From Branchipolynoe longqiensis (taxonomy: Eukaryota > Annelida > Polychaeta > Phyllodocida > Polynoidae), in assembly GCA_030323885.1 (NCBI GenBank), contig CM059193.1, positions 91,947,990 to 92,011,989 on the forward strand: 64,000 nucleotides of DNA. The letters are read 5' to 3'. The translations under genes were made by a program, and so were the position numbers. Within the stretch, counting starts at the first letter, position 1. Each line of letters begins with the position of its first letter. Of this stretch, positions 11,098-22,946 are shown piece after piece. The notes beneath the pieces were generated by a model. The model had not been told where the DNA came from, ran no database searches, and saw nothing but the letters and a program-made list of their open reading frames with translations.

Positions 11098-11154
11098 CCA
11101 GAAGACAAAGTTGAAGACGAAGAGCACAATCTTGGCACAGGCGGCGTTGCACAT
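11098..11154 (-). CDS. tetraspanin, first coding exon (gene 2)
   Basis: Tetraspanins are four-pass membrane proteins that organise other membrane proteins into microdomains. This exon encodes 19 residues, MCNAACAKIVLFVFNFVFW, which matches the canonical tetraspanin start: N-terminal cysteines for palmitoylation (Cys2, Cys6), then the beginning of membrane segment 1 with the F-N-x-x-F-W motif. The exon ends in a strong donor (TGG then GTGAGT at 11097-11092) in phase 0, where many tetraspanin genes have their first coding intron. I found no second exon between 11097 and position 1, so the gene probably continues past the left edge and the LINE and SINEs at 0-11 kb would sit in its intron 1. Seen: motif and donor. 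Inferred: gene extent. Confidence 0.75.
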
Positions 11155-11165
11155 GATGATGGTTT

Positions 11166-11215
11166 ACGGTAGGTAGGGCTGGGTTTACGGTAGGTAGGGC
11201 TGTGTAGGGCTGGCT
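11166..11215. repeat. 22-bp tandem duplication in 5' leader
   Basis: The phrase 'tttacggtaggtagggctg' occurs twice, just upstream (minus strand) of the tetraspanin start codon. Confidence 0.7.
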
Positions 11216-11675
11216 GGGTGGAGAGGGTTGGGGGTAGTACTGGGAATCAGGGGGAGGGGGGGGGGCAGGTGTGGTATAACCTTCAACAGGGGAACCGGCA
11301 CAAGGAGGCAATGATTGTAGATTACTCAGTCTACAGCAGCAACTCCAGTAGTCTCTGTTTGCTTAATACATATGTAATATATATCTATATATCTGTGAAG
11401 CTTGGTAGGTAGGACTAGGAGTCTGAGCACCGAAGCTGGGCCACTCTTCTCCAGTGACAAACTACCAGTCTGCCCCTGCTGTTGGTTTGGACTGAAACAG
11501 GTGGCTGACTAACACAGGTAAACAGGTAGCAAGACCCGGCTGCTCGCAAGGTAAATCCGGGCGTGCCTGCAGTTTCAGACCGAGGCTGTGGCCGCTGTGA
11601 TGTCGTCTGCTGTTGGAGATGTGTATAGATCCTGGAGTAAGTGGCAGGCAGGTTGCTTCTGGGGTGGTGCTGAGG

Positions 11676-11772
11676 TGGTGTTGGTGTTGGTGTTGGTGGT
11701 GTTGGTGGTGGTGTTGGTGGTGTTGGTGGTGTTGGTGGTGTTGGTGGTGTTGGTGGTGTTGGTGGTGCTGAG
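11676..11772. repeat. GGTGTT/GGTGGTGTT microsatellite
   Basis: The (GGTGTTGGT)n tract reads as His/Gln repeats on the minus strand and Val/Leu on the plus strand. The 205-codon minus frame across it is low complexity and not supported as a protein. Confidence 0.9.
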
Positions 11773-11829
11773 GGTGGGTGTTTACCGTGGTATGTCCCGC
11801 AGTAGACTGGTACAGTGGTAGTGGTAGGC

Positions 11830-12010
11830 GTCGCTGTGTACAGTCGAATGTCAACCCCGTAGCGTGGCGCACGTTCCCGCCAATCCCACTGCCGTACAGG
11901 TGGCGCGCCCAGCGGCAGCAGCCGGAACTATGCAGACAAAGACGACACGCTTCGCGCGCTTGAGAATAAGAGTTGCCAATCTCGCTGGCGGTGGGTAGGC
12001 GCGTGCACAG
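11830..12010 (-). promoter_or_regulatory. CpG-rich segment, candidate promoter/5' exon of tetraspanin gene 2
   Basis: This is one of few CpG-dense unique-looking stretches (CGTAGCGTGGCGCACG, GGTGGCGCGCCCAGCGG, CGCTTCGCGCGCTTGAG) in otherwise CpG-poor repeats. It lies 0.7 kb upstream of the ATG at 11154. The promoter role is inference; no clear TATA box was recognised. Confidence 0.35.
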
Positions 12011-12114
12011 GTGGGTTGGTGTGTGTGTGTATGGAGGGGGGGGGGGTGGTGGCTTAGCTGGGGTTTTAAGTCCTAGCAATACATGTGGTTAAATCAGCAT
12101 GAATTCCAACTTGT

Positions 12115-12375
12115 TGGCTAGTTGTTGGAGTTTTACGTCCTGGCAACATCTAAGGTCGTATCAGGATGGGCACCGACTTGTGACAGTGTGCGCTCATGGC
12201 GACTTTATATTGCTGCCCCAATGGGAAATCAGGTCGCCAGCAGCATAACCCGATATCTCACCCAGTCACATTATCCTGATACTGAGCTAACCAGTCCTTG
12301 CCCTATCCTATTAATGCTGAGTGCCTGGCTAGGAAGCAACAAGCATCAATTTTAAAAGTCATTGGTTTGACTCGA
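12115..12375 (-). repeat. SINE-A
   Basis: Full tail and body; the head is replaced by a poly-C tract at 12400-12417. Confidence 0.8.
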
Positions 12376-12786
12376 CCGGGAACGAAAGTCCCCATCTCCC
12401 CCCCCCCCCCCCCCCCCGTACGCGAGTTGTACAGTTTTTGATCTGGCTAGAGTTAGTGAATAAATGATTTCGACGTCGTGCCTGGCTGCACATTATGACT
12501 GCAGTAAGAGACTTGGCAACAACAGCCGGCACACTCACCAATCAGAGGTTAGGAGCAGCTAGCACAGTGTGTTTTATAAGGCTTGGAGAGTGTGTCTGTT
12601 TAATTTTTTTAATTCTTTTTTACATTTGTTAATTAAGCAAGGGGGGGGGGGATTATTAAGAAGGCAACATTTCAATCGCAAACAATCACTCTTCCTCATT
12701 TCACAATGTGTCACATGGGACGAAGGTGCTCAACTCATTCAGCCAACCCGTCTGGTTTGATTAAACAATGGGTGCTCGCTATTGGT

Positions 12787-13108
12787 ACCGGACACGGTGG
12801 CTGAATCGGTAGAGCACAGGCCTCGGGAGTTCGGTTCCCGGTCGAGTCAAACCGATGACTTATAAAATTGATACTTGTTGCTTCCGATCCTGGCGCTCGG
12901 CATTAATAAAATAGGGCAAGGACTGGTTAGCTGAGTGTAAGGATAATGTGACTGGGTCGGATATCAAGTCATGGTGCCGGTGGCCTGATCTCCCAGTGGA
13001 GCAACACTATAAAGTCGCCATGAGCGCGCACTGTCACAAGTCGGTACCCGTCCTGATATGACCTTAGATGTTGCAAGGATGGAAAACTTCAACAACCAAC
13101 CAACCCAC
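12787..13108 (+). repeat. SINE-A, full length
   Basis: Head CGGTGGCTGAATCGGTAGAGC, B-box-like GGTTCCCGGTCGAGTC, body, tail CAACAACCAACCAACC. Confidence 0.85.
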
Positions 13109-13199
13109 TGTTGGCGTTTGTTGTCATGGTTACAGTTCAGCTGCCACAGACAAGTCACAACTGTAGGACTAGGAGTGTAAAATTCTCCGATTAAGTATG

Positions 13200-13900
13200 T
13201 AGTGCGTATCGACATAGCTGGATGAGAAACAGTACTCCCTTTAAAATGTTTGGGAGTAATGAGGGAAGGGGTGCACCTTTATTCATGATTCCCCCCCCCC
13301 TTCTCCCCCCTCCCCCCATTTATCTCGCCCAGCCACACGTCACCGCTGTGATACGTGGTAATCCCACGGTAGCTGGGTAGTGGCCGTGTCTGGGTGGGGG
13401 GAGGGTGGGTCATGAAGGCAGCCAATGAGGAGCTATGTCAGGGAGGGATCATGCGGGCTAGGAATGACTGGTGTGCCTGGGTGTAATAGCCAATAAGAAT
13501 GTCGGTATCATCCACCATTGTATGTGTCTAGTAAACATTATATAGGTGAATAAAACTAAGTATTCAGTCTTCTTCTGGCTGGTGCTGAGCTCGGATCGTG
13601 TGTTGTGTCTGCTGTGGGGCAAGCTCTTAACATAGGCTCTATATAAGGAGCGGGGAGAGAAGGGGAGGTATGAACCTTAGGTACTAAGCGAATATCGGTG
13701 CAGTATAGCCCTTGTGGCAGTTCAGCCAACGACATGGGTGGCGAGTGGGAAAGAGTCATAACCTTGGGTACCACCTAGCGGGAACGGCCACTCCTATCTT
13801 TCTGTACCAAGAATGGTTGGCGTGATCCTGACATTACAGGATTTCATAGGAGGACCGGCAGAGTTCGATTGTTTATAGGGGTTTTCTATCCTTACAACAG
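13200..13900. other. unassigned stretch, possibly a solo LTR
   Basis: A TATA-like 'ctctatataagg' (13641) and 'gaataaaac' (13549) lie in unique-looking sequence, but I cannot define ends or find a second copy. No exon recognised. Confidence 0.3.
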
Positions 13901-13901
13901 C

Positions 13902-14345
13902 TTGGTTGTTGGGAGTTTTCCATCCTGGCAACGTCTAAGGTCATATCCGGATGGGTACCTACTTGTGACAGTGCACACTCATCGTGACTTTATAGTGCTG
14001 CCTCAGTGGGAGACAAGGCCGCCAGCGCCATGACCTGATAGCCCATTCAGCCACATTATCCTGACACTGTTCAATTTCGGGTCGAGTCAAACCAATAACT
14101 TACACAATTGATAGTTCCCGCTTCCTAGCTTGGTGCTCGGCATTGATATGATAGTGATAGGGCAAGCACTGGCTAGCTCAGTGTCAGGATATTGTGACTG
14201 AGTGGGATATTGGCTCATTGTGCTGGTGGTTTGATTTCCCAGTGGGGCAGCACTATAAAGTCACCACATGTGCGCACTGTCACAAGTCGGTACCCATCCC
14301 GATTACCTTAGATGTTGCCAGGATGTAAAACTCCAAGAATCAACC
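13902..14345. repeat. two SINE-A copies, tail to tail
   Basis: A minus-strand partial copy (13902-14071) abuts a plus-strand copy lacking its head (14072-14345, beginning 'gtcgagtcaaaccaat'). Confidence 0.75.
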
Positions 14346-15165
14346 AACTATTATCATAGCAATAACGACAATTATGAATAGCACAATTGATCCCTCCACC
14401 TATTTATATTTGTATAATGCATGCATATACACACATATATGTATATACGCTTCTGGGGGGACAGCCCCCCCCCCCCTAACCCCCACTCACCCTTGTGTGA
14501 ATCTCACGGTTGCAAGGAAATCACGCTGAAAGCTATCTAATTAAAAAATTGTCCCGGGGGAATGTGGCCCTCCCCCCAAACCTAGTAAACATCTTGAGCA
14601 CTTTGTGTTCTGGGTCTGGCTTAATAAGTAATATATCATTTCAAAACAACAGTGCCCTCCCTAGGATTTTGGGCAGTGTACTGCTTTAATATAACATGCA
14701 CACACACACACGCACATATATATATATAAATATACATATATATATATATACACATTTATATACATATATATAAAATAGACAAACATTGTTCACTACCTTG
14801 CACTATGTTGACCTACATTAAAGGCAGTGGGAATGTACAGAGGATAAAATAAAGAGACAAGACGAGGAGTGGTGGAAGCCTACCTTTATTTCCGAGGCCC
14901 ATATGGCCGACCAATAAACAGCCCTACCTAGAAAAATAAAGGAAAGAATTCGGAGCTCATATGACCGTGACGCGCGCTGGCTGGGCTATGGCTACATGGA
15001 TGTGGCACCAGCCAGGCGGAGCGGGTTCCGTCGAGCAGCAAATATATAGGAATAAATAAGACGTACATAATAAATAGCGAGGAATTAAATTAAAGTATGA
15101 TAAAAAGGATAGGATATAAACTCCGCCCCTTTATATTCATATAATAAATTATATAGCACATATAT
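14346..15165. other. gene-free; TA microsatellites and unassigned sequence
   Basis: (TA)n/(CA)n tracts occur at 14420-14450 and 14700-14775. The stretch 14800-15120 is unique-looking, without a frame or motif I can name. Confidence 0.5.
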
Positions 15166-15167
15166 AT

Positions 15168-15290
15168 ATGTCGTGGTGCTGATGAACATGGGAAATATTG
15201 GGCTTAAAGCGGGACTCGAACCCACATCTGTTTGCATTCCGGGCCAGTGTGCTAACCATTACACCACCCAGGCTCCCTGACTCCTGACTC
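15168..15290 (-). repeat. SINE-B head
   Basis: On the minus strand: A-box-like GGTGTAATGGTTAGCACACT and B-box-like GGGTTCGAGTCCCGC. Confidence 0.8.
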
Positions 15291-15744
15291 ACGAAGCAAT
15301 TAAAGCTATCTAACCAGATGGAATCATAATATTTAAAACCCAAATGAATTATCTAGATTGTATCCCTCATGTTCATGTTAGATTCTGGTGCATTCATTGA
15401 TTAATTCGTTGGGGGGGGGGGGGGTTCCCTTCGGGAAACTAAAAAAAAACTCGTTCGATTTTACAGGTCGTGGAGTGACCTAGTTAATGGAACAATGGCG
15501 TGTTGCGCTTTCGATTTGACAGGTGTGTGGACACATCATTTTGCATGCTTTCACTTTGAATATCTGAAATTATCGAGTAAATTACTTCCAACTAGAGTAA
15601 AGTAAGCCATAGTAAACCTAATATATTTATGTAAAATAATATTAAAACAATTCAAGACTAAAGGATTACGCTATTTTAATATTCACCCATTTTGTATGTA
15701 GGCTATGACTCGATTTAAACAACAGAAGTAGCATAGTGTACTAA

Positions 15745-16077
15745 GGTTGGTTGGTTTTTGGTGTTTTACATCATGGCAACATCTAAGGTCATATAGGACA
15801 GGTACCGACTTGTGACAGTGCACACTCACGGTGACTTTATAGTGCTGCCCCACTGGAAGATCAGGCCGCCAACACCATGACCTGATATCCCACTCAGTCA
15901 CATTATCCTGACACTGATCCGACCAGTCCTTGTCCTATCCTATTAATGCCGAGCACCAGGCTAGGAAGTGCAATTATCAATTTTGAAGTCATTGGTTTGA
16001 CTCGACCAGGGTTCGAACCCACGATCTACCAACACGGGAGACGGACGCTCTAACTCATTCGGCCATCCCGTCTGGTC
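15745..16077 (-). repeat. SINE-A, full length
   Basis: Tail, body and head ending CGGCCATCCCGTCTGG are all present. Confidence 0.85.
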
Positions 16078-16082
16078 CCCCT

Positions 16083-16568
16083 ACGATCAGGATAATGTGA
16101 CTGAATGAGATATCACGTCATGGTGCTGGTTGCCTGGTCTCCCAGTGGGGAAGCACTATAAAGTTCCAATGAATGCGCACTGTCACAATTCGGTACCAGT
16201 CCTGATATGACCGTATATTGTTCTTTTGGGGGTCAAGAACGAATTAATCCATTTTCCCTAGTTTCTTACGTAAAAATTGGTTTCGGTTTACGAACAAATC
16301 GGTTTAGAAACAACATTTAGGAACAAATTAAATTAGAAAACCGAGGTTTCACTGCCCAATTGGGAGACCAGGCCGCAGGCACCATGCCCCGATATCCCAC
16401 TCGGTCACATTATCCTGACACCGAGCTAATCAGTCCTTGCCCTATGCTATTAATGCTGAGCACTCGGCTAGGAAGCGACAAGTATCAATTTTTTAAGTCG
16501 ACCGGGAACCGAACTCCCGATCTCCCGCACGTGAGGCCTGCGCTCTACCGATTCGACCACTGTGCCCG
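16083..16568. repeat. SINE-A pieces flanking a pogo-like MITE
   Basis: Plus-strand SINE-A body and tail at 16083-16220. A pogo-like MITE segment at about 16225-16350 reads, reversed, CAGTGAAACCTCGGTTTTC. A minus-strand SINE-A head half lies at 16353-16568. Confidence 0.75.
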
Positions 16569-16589
16569 GATGGAATGTGACGAATATTA

Positions 16590-17255
16590 TAGGCCTGTCA
16601 CACTACGACATAAGCCAATGTAGGTAATGTTTCGTCATTATGTTGAGTTACGTTGAGTTACGTTGAGTTACGTCATGCTTACGTTAGACTGATGTCGATT
16701 TACGTCTAGCTACATCAGGTTACATCAAGGTTTTGGACACGTTGAAAACTTTCGGCGTAGCTCGACATGATGCTCTAACATTCGGGTGATGTCACACTCA
16801 CGTTATGCCGACGTTAGATGTGCGGGAGGGATGTGTCGGCTACGTTAGATCAACGGTGCGTTACGTCATAGTGACACACAGGGAGGAGGACTTTGCGGCT
16901 CACGCCGGCAATGTTGGACTGACGCCTGCCTCTCGGTTGGTTGACGTCGACTCACATCGGAGAAAACGGTTGTGTCGGACGTGATAACATTAAGCGACGC
17001 TAAGCGGCCGCTACTGTCATGCTAGGCTGACGTCGCACGCTGGGGTTTCGCAAGCCTCGCGTTAACATAATAAATAATTCCTTTGACCTCTCTCGTTGGC
17101 ACGACGCTATACCAACGTTACGCTCATGTCTACTACGTGGCATTGGCGTCCAACTTGGCCATGTATTTGCATATTACGTCGAGATTTTCGACGTGTTAAA
17201 TCAATTTTCACGTTGTCCATATGCTGGTGCGTTACGTCGTAGTGTGACAGGGCCA
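16590..17255. mobile_element. CTGTCACA-type element, ACGT dialect
   Basis: Left end TAGGCCTGTCACACTACGAC; right end GTCGTAGTGTGACAGGGCCA. The target duplication is TTA (16587-16589 and 17256-17258). The interior is made of words such as TTACGTTGAGTTACGTC, CGTTAGA and TACGTCG. The near-palindrome GTTTTGGACACGTTGAAAAC lies at 16730-16749. No open frame with meaning. Confidence 0.85.
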
Positions 17256-17454
17256 TTAGGGAATATGATGTGTAGTTTGGTATATGATAAATTAAGATAT
17301 GACAACAAATGCACTGAACCAGGATCTGGTAGTGTACAGGCATGTATGACTCATGATGACCACATTTGTGACACGGGGAGCATTGGGGGGGGGGGGGTAT
17401 ATGGGTGAGACACCAAACAGATTATCAGCGACGAGGGGAAGCGCAGAGCGAAAG

Positions 17455-17788
17455 TAAAGCTTATTTTATTTAACAACGCCTCTAGAGCACATTGATTTTT
17501 ATCGGCTATTGGACGTCAAACATATGGTCATTCTGACATATTTCTTTGGAGGAAACCCACTGCCGCCACATAGGGTACTCTTTCCGATAAGCAGCAAGGG
17601 GTCTTTTATATGCACTTTCCCACTGACAGGACATCACATACCACAGCCTTTGATGAACCAGTTGTGGACCACTGGTTGGAACAGAAAATAGCCCAAACTG
17701 CAAATGGGTCCATTGAGCAGGATCGATAGGATGACAGACACCTTCACAGGTGCCACGCTACCGACTGAGCTAAGTCATGTCCCACTCC
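17455..17788 (-). repeat. SINE-C, full length
   Basis: On the minus strand: tRNA-like head (ACTTAGCTCAGTCGGTAGCG, then a degenerate B box) and a body with TGGTCCACAACTGG. The end is GGCGTTGTTAAATAAAATAA. I recall this family from mollusc genomes; that link is recollection, not a search. Confidence 0.8.
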
Positions 17789-17969
17789 TCTGGAAGGGCA
17801 GAGGGAGACGCGGAGAAGCAAGGACATCCTGCCAATAAGGACATCCTGCCAGCAAGGACATCCTGCGAATAAGGAGAGGTTCTAAATGTAACTTGTTTAA
17901 TGAAGACTACCTTCTTTTCACTCAGCAACGCCTGCATCCTAGTCTCTCTTTGCTGCTACCTTCTAGAAT

Positions 17970-18322
17970 AACATTTGGTTGGTTGTTGGAATTTTATGTC
18001 CTGGCAACATCAAACATCATATCAGAACGGGTACCGACTTGTGACAGTGCGCGTTCATGGTGACTTTATAGTGCTGCCCCACTGGGAGAGCAGGCTGCCA
18101 GCACCACGACCTGATATCCCACTCAATCACATTATGCTGACACTGAGCCACCCAGTCATTGCCCTATACTAATAATGCCGAGCGCCTGTCCAGGAAGCGA
18201 CAAGTATCAATGTTTAAGTCATTGGTTTGACTTGACCAGGGTTTGAACCCGTGGGTTAGAATCCCACGATCTACCAAAACAGAAGACGGACGCTCAACTC
18301 ATTCGGCCATCCCGTCTGGTCG
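17970..18322 (-). repeat. SINE-A, full length
   Basis: All parts present. Confidence 0.85.
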
Positions 18323-18429
18323 GTGTAGAATAACAAGCAGCCTAACTGATTTGAATGCAAACAAAGTGGAATCACACACAATTCCATATAATGGTTACGA
18401 CACTAGCCCTGGAATGGCGATAAGTCTGA

Positions 18430-18800
18430 CCGGACGCGGTAGCCGAATCGGTAGAGCGCAGGATTCCCCTGCGGAAGGTCAGGAGGTTGTATCCCAGCCG
18501 AGTCAAACCAATGACTTATAAAATCGATACTTGTCCCTATCTAGCCTGGCGCTCGGCATTGCTAGGATAGGGCAACGACTGGTTAGGCTCAGTGTCAGGA
18601 TAATGTGACTGAGTGGGATATTGGGTCTTGGAGCCGGTGGCCTGGCCTGAGTGCGCATTATCACTAGTCGGCACCCGTCCTGATATGGCCTTTGATGTTA
18701 TTAGGATGTTAAACAACAACAAACAAGCAAGCCAGAAGTGTGGGTTCGAATCTTGCTCTCAGCGCAATATTTCCCATTTTCAGAAACACTCGCCACGACA
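18430..18800 (+). repeat. SINE-A followed by SINE-B fragment
   Basis: SINE-A at 18430-18716 has a shortened body. The SINE-B B-box region GTGGGTTCGAATCTTGC follows at 18731-18800. Confidence 0.75.
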
Positions 18801-18981
18801 TGTGTCGGCACCATGACTGACCCCGCGTCATATGACCTGAGATGTTGCCAGGACCTAAAACTCCAACACTCAGGTGGACCCTGGCAGACCCAGGCGGACA
18901 GCTGTCAAGCTGCATGTTTGCAACGCCTTGTTAGTTGCCATGGTAACATAAATGTCTCGCCCACACTGTATGAGAGATTGT

Positions 18982-19395
18982 TCGCTTTGTTTGTTGGAGT
19001 TTTACATCCTGGCAACATCTAAGATCATATCAGGATGGGTACCGATTTCTGACAGTGCGCACTCACGGCGACTTTATAGTGCTGCAGCACTTGGTTGGCT
19101 GGTTGTTGGAGTTTTACATCCTGGCAACATCTGAGGTCATATGAGGATGGGTACTGACTTGTGAGAGTGCGTACTCATGGCGAGTTTATAGTGCTGCCTT
19201 GCTGGGAGATCAAGCCGTCGGCACCACGACCTGATTTCCCACTCAGTCACATTATCCTGATACTGAGCTAACCAGTCCTTGCCATATCCTAGTAATTTGG
19301 AGCGCCAGGTTTGGTAGTGACAAGTATCAATTTCATAAGTCATCGCTTTGAATCGGCTGGGAATCGAACTCTCGACCTTCCAAGGCTCTCGGGCT
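18982..19395 (-). repeat. SINE-A, partial plus full copy in tandem
   Basis: A 3'-end fragment (18982-19087) directly precedes a full-length copy (19092-19395). Confidence 0.8.
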
Positions 19396-19459
19396 TATAG
19401 AATATATATATTAGTAGTCACACATATACCTGTAGATAGGCTTGGACATCAATGATATA

Positions 19460-19862
19460 TACAGTATAACCCCGTTAATCCAAACTTGAAGGGACCCTAG
19501 AAATTTGTTTAGATTAACCGATCATTGGTTTATCCAAGCTTTGGCTTCGACTTTGACTTTGAGTAAGCAACTATTGCACATATAATATACAACAATGTAT
19601 GTGGACACTTTGATTATTGTTTTTATGTATACACAGTATAACCCCATTAAACTAAGTTTGGTTAAACCAAACGATCGATTAACCCAAACTTTTTTCGGCG
19701 GACCAGCAAAATACTACCATATATCATATAAAAATGTTGGTGGGGTCTCAGATTACCTTATAACCACATGCAAGTTTGGTTTAACCATACCGGAGTGGCC
19801 TGGGGTCCATCAATTTTGCTTGGATTAACCAATAATTTGGATTAACCAACTTTACCATGTGC
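19460..19862. mobile_element. two pogo/Tigger-like MITE copies (CAGTATAACCCC ends)
   Basis: CAGTATAACCCCGTTAATCC at 19464 and CAGTATAACCCCATTAAAC at 19635, with inner words GGATTAACC and GGTTTAACC in both orientations. The CAGTATAACC start is typical of pogo/Tigger termini. Neither copy shows both intact ends. Confidence 0.6.
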
Positions 19863-19867
19863 ACACC

Positions 19868-20560
19868 ATTGGGCAAAGTCTGGATGTTGATCACAAAAAT
19901 CAAGCGAAGGGGAGATGATTCTTCTGTAGTCCAGCACTTTAAGCACAACGACACCATTCTCACATCACTCAATGAAATAAGTGAAGAATTGGCTCACGCC
20001 TTTGCCGGAAATTTGTCTTTGGCAAGCTGCCTCCCGGCTTTCCTCTGATGGCAGGGAGCATTACAACTCCCCATTCAGCCTGGGTGAGTTGAGGTGTTCT
20101 CTGGAAAGCTTGCATGATACAGCAGTTGGGCCTGATGGAATCCATTACCAATTCCTTAAACATCTCCCTAAAACTGTGCTGAGACTGTTGCTTCAACTCT
20201 TTAACAACATCTGGGAGTCAGGTGTCGTCCCCTCCTCTTGGCGGGAGGCAACAGTAATACCGACAGTAATACTGACAGCAATACCGATTCCCAAACCTGG
20301 TAAAGACAAGAGTTAAGCCAACAACTATTGTCCTATAGCCCTGACAAGCTGCATCTGTAAAACCATGGAGTGCATGGTAAACAACCGCCTCGTCTGGCTA
20401 CTGGAGTCAGGACACCACTTGTCCGACCTCCAATGTGGCTTCAGATGAGGCCGTATCACCCTCAACCATCTGCTTCGCATGGAGATCTTCATAAGAAGGT
20501 GTAGGTTATGGCTGTCTTTTTCGATTTAGAAAAAGCCTATGACACAACGTGGCAGCATTA
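19868..20560 (+). pseudogene. degenerate Jockey/I-type LINE reverse transcriptase
   Basis: Pieces of an RT domain in shifting frames: GPDGIHYQFLKHLP; a piece with IPIPKPGKD; a piece with CPIALTSCICKTMECMVNNR; QCGFR, then an in-frame stop; and FFDLEKAYDTTW. The order matches RT blocks 1 to 4. The PKPGKD block is split by a small expansion of 'acagtaatac'. At least two stops and one frameshift make it non-functional. Confidence 0.8.
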
Positions 20561-20599
20561 TGGAGGATCTCCATGCGATCAGCCTTCGTGGTCACCTGT

Positions 20600-20735
20600 A
20601 ATTCACAACCAGACAAGGAGTGGTAGGTGATGGTTGAATAAAAAAACAAACAATTCTCGCCATGAATATGGCCTATGCTGTTGACGCGGCGTAAAGAAAC
20701 CACCAATCAATCAATCAATCAGTAAGTTATTCATT
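20600..20735. repeat. SINE tail-like segment with (AATC)n
   Basis: The phrase 'ttcacaaccagacaaggagtgg' recurs inverted at 30280-30305. The segment ends in CAATCAATCAATCAATCAG, a retroposon-type tail. Confidence 0.5.
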
Positions 20736-20818
20736 TGAATTGGTCGGAGTTAACAATTTGCAACCTTCTGCAGGGAAGCCAGCCAGCGCTTTTACTGATT
20801 CAGCCACTGCGTGCCGTT

Positions 20819-21592
20819 GTGGCAGTAAATCGCAAACCCCTGGAAATTGCATACCCCAGGGTTTGCGATTTACTAGGAAATCACAAACTCCCCCTGGAAA
20901 TTACAAACCCCCCCATGCTTTGTAGCATTTATCACCACAAGCAGGGAAGCAATAGACCTATGTTTGATTTTGAACTTCTACCAGATCTGGGGGATAAAAT
21001 GGATTCAAGGAGGATCAAGATGGATTAATTGATTAGTTTTGATGTCATGCTGTCACAGCAAAGGCCCTTTTCACTGCTATTGATCACTCACAAGATGGAT
21101 AAGGGACCAGATCAATTTGTGTCAAAGATACTAAACTACAACATTAAGAAAAGCCAGCACAACTTCTTTAAACACTTTGAACTAACAAATATCCAATTCC
21201 CTACAAAACTATCAGTCACTTTGCACATACATAGGATGCACATACATAGGCTACCACATTTATTTTCATATAAGGGGGATCCCTCACGAGATGGATTAAT
21301 TGATTATTTTTAATTTCATTCCTCTCACAGCAAGGGCCATTATTCACTGTGCACAAGAAGGCTAGGGGACCAGGTCAATTTGTTATCAAAGATAGTAGAC
21401 TACATCAATAAGAAAAGCCAGAACAACTATCTGTATCATTAACATGGGGGGGTTTGTGATCTCCAGGGGGGATATGTGATTTCCTAGGAAATCGCAAACC
21501 CCCCATGCCCATATATGGCATGGGGGTTTGCGATTTCCTAGGAAATCACAGGTGGGGGTTTGCGATTTACAGGGTTTGCGATTTCCTGCTAC
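20819..21592. mobile_element. foldback element with GTTTGCGATTTCC words
   Basis: Inverted ends GTGGCAGTAAATCGCAAACC and GGTTTGCGATTTCCTGCTAC. The arms repeat GCGATTTCC and CCTAGGAAATC, and a near-perfect hairpin lies at 21477-21549. Between the arms, a ~270-bp segment is duplicated (starting at 21021 and 21291). No coding function seen. Confidence 0.7.
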
Positions 21593-21730
21593 ACCGTCTC
21601 TACACTAAATAGTTACACCCATACCAGAAATGAAAACTAATGTGAACATCGCCCCGACAATAATATTATACACGTGGCTCTACAAAGACTTTACAACATA
21701 CCCTCACTGTCACCAACTGAGGGTGGAGTT

Positions 21731-22025
21731 ATCTTGTTGTTGGAGTTTTGCATCCTGGCAACATGGAAGGTCATATCAGGACAGGTACGGACTTGTGACA
21801 GTGCACAGTCATGGTGACTTTATCCCATTCAGTCACATTATCTTGACCCTCAGCCAACCAGTCCTTGCCCTTTCCTAATAATGCCGAGCGCCTGGCTAGG
21901 AAGCGACAAGCATACATTATTAAGTCATTACTTTGACTCGACCAGGGTTCAAACCTGTGGATTCGATTCCCACGATCTACCAAAATGGAAGACGGATGCT
22001 CAACTCATTCGGCCACCCCGTGTGG
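21731..22025 (-). repeat. SINE-A
   Basis: Near full length with a small deletion in the body. Confidence 0.8.
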
Positions 22026-22029
22026 AAGG

Positions 22030-22725
22030 AATGGAGTTATGAAATGTTGCAGATTTTGCAGTCAGTCTCGGGCCTGACACTCTTATCCTGCTTCCAGTAT
22101 ATTCCCAAATCAATTCTAATTAGGTCACTCCTCTGAGTAGGCCCTGAGGTACTCAGGTGCAAAGGTTCATCTATAAAACATGCAGAACTCACTAAGTCGA
22201 CCACGTATGTAGGCATGCTGAAACCCACATAGTTCCAAGCTTCAGTGACAAATTTATGTGATGTATAAGAATTAAGCGAGTATAAAGGGGCGGAAAGTAA
22301 TTTATTATTCATTATTACCAATTACTATTTGCAATGTATTTACTCCGTTCCTTACATCCTGGGACCGGTGGCGCCACCACCGGCCCGAACTCGAACTGCA
22401 GGTGGCCACATTGTCATTCACGCCTAATAATATATATGTTATTATGTCAATATTATTATTATTATTATATAAAGTAGGGCTATGTAACAAATAGAGAGAG
22501 ACAGACGAGTGATGGGCCACACACTTTTATTGTGCGTCTTGGCTAGCATAATAACAGACCAAGGAGGACGCCTATGCGAAACAATAACTCAATATATTTT
22601 AGACTGTTATCGCTATTGATGTGTTGCTATTTGAGTGTTATAACTTTGTGTAAATAACTGTGCCACTAATGACCAGAGCTACATTACTGAGAAATGACAT
22701 CAATAAAATTCATTTACAAAAAAAA
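22030..22725. other. no gene seen; AT-rich and unassigned
   Basis: Contains an (ATT)n tract near 22448-22468 and the palindromic word 'ggtggcgccaccacc' at 22367. No repeat family assigned. Confidence 0.5.
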
Positions 22726-22727
22726 AA

Positions 22728-22932
22728 GTGGATATTTGAAGTGGAAACATGAAATTAATTTAGGCAAGCACATAAAAGTTATGACACCATAGGCTTAAGC
22801 AGTAACAGGTTCTATTATATTGGCTCAGTATTCCCTTCTATGCAGCGATAAATGATTAATAAGTGCACCAGTATCTAAGTTAGCTACATAGGATCTAACC
22901 TGAGTTTTGATAATGCTATGCTTTCAACAGAC
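22728..22932. mobile_element. M1 MITE, truncated
   Basis: Interior phrases 'acaggttctatta' and 'aagtgcaccagtatctaa' match M1; both ends are lost. Confidence 0.75.
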
Positions 22933-22946
22933 TGGTCCAATGCCAG

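Noticed and set aside
11462..12079. 205-codon minus-strand frame with a His/Gln tract
   Set aside because: The tract is a GGTGTT microsatellite; no conserved domain, no start context, and it lies in the presumed upstream region of tetraspanin gene 2.
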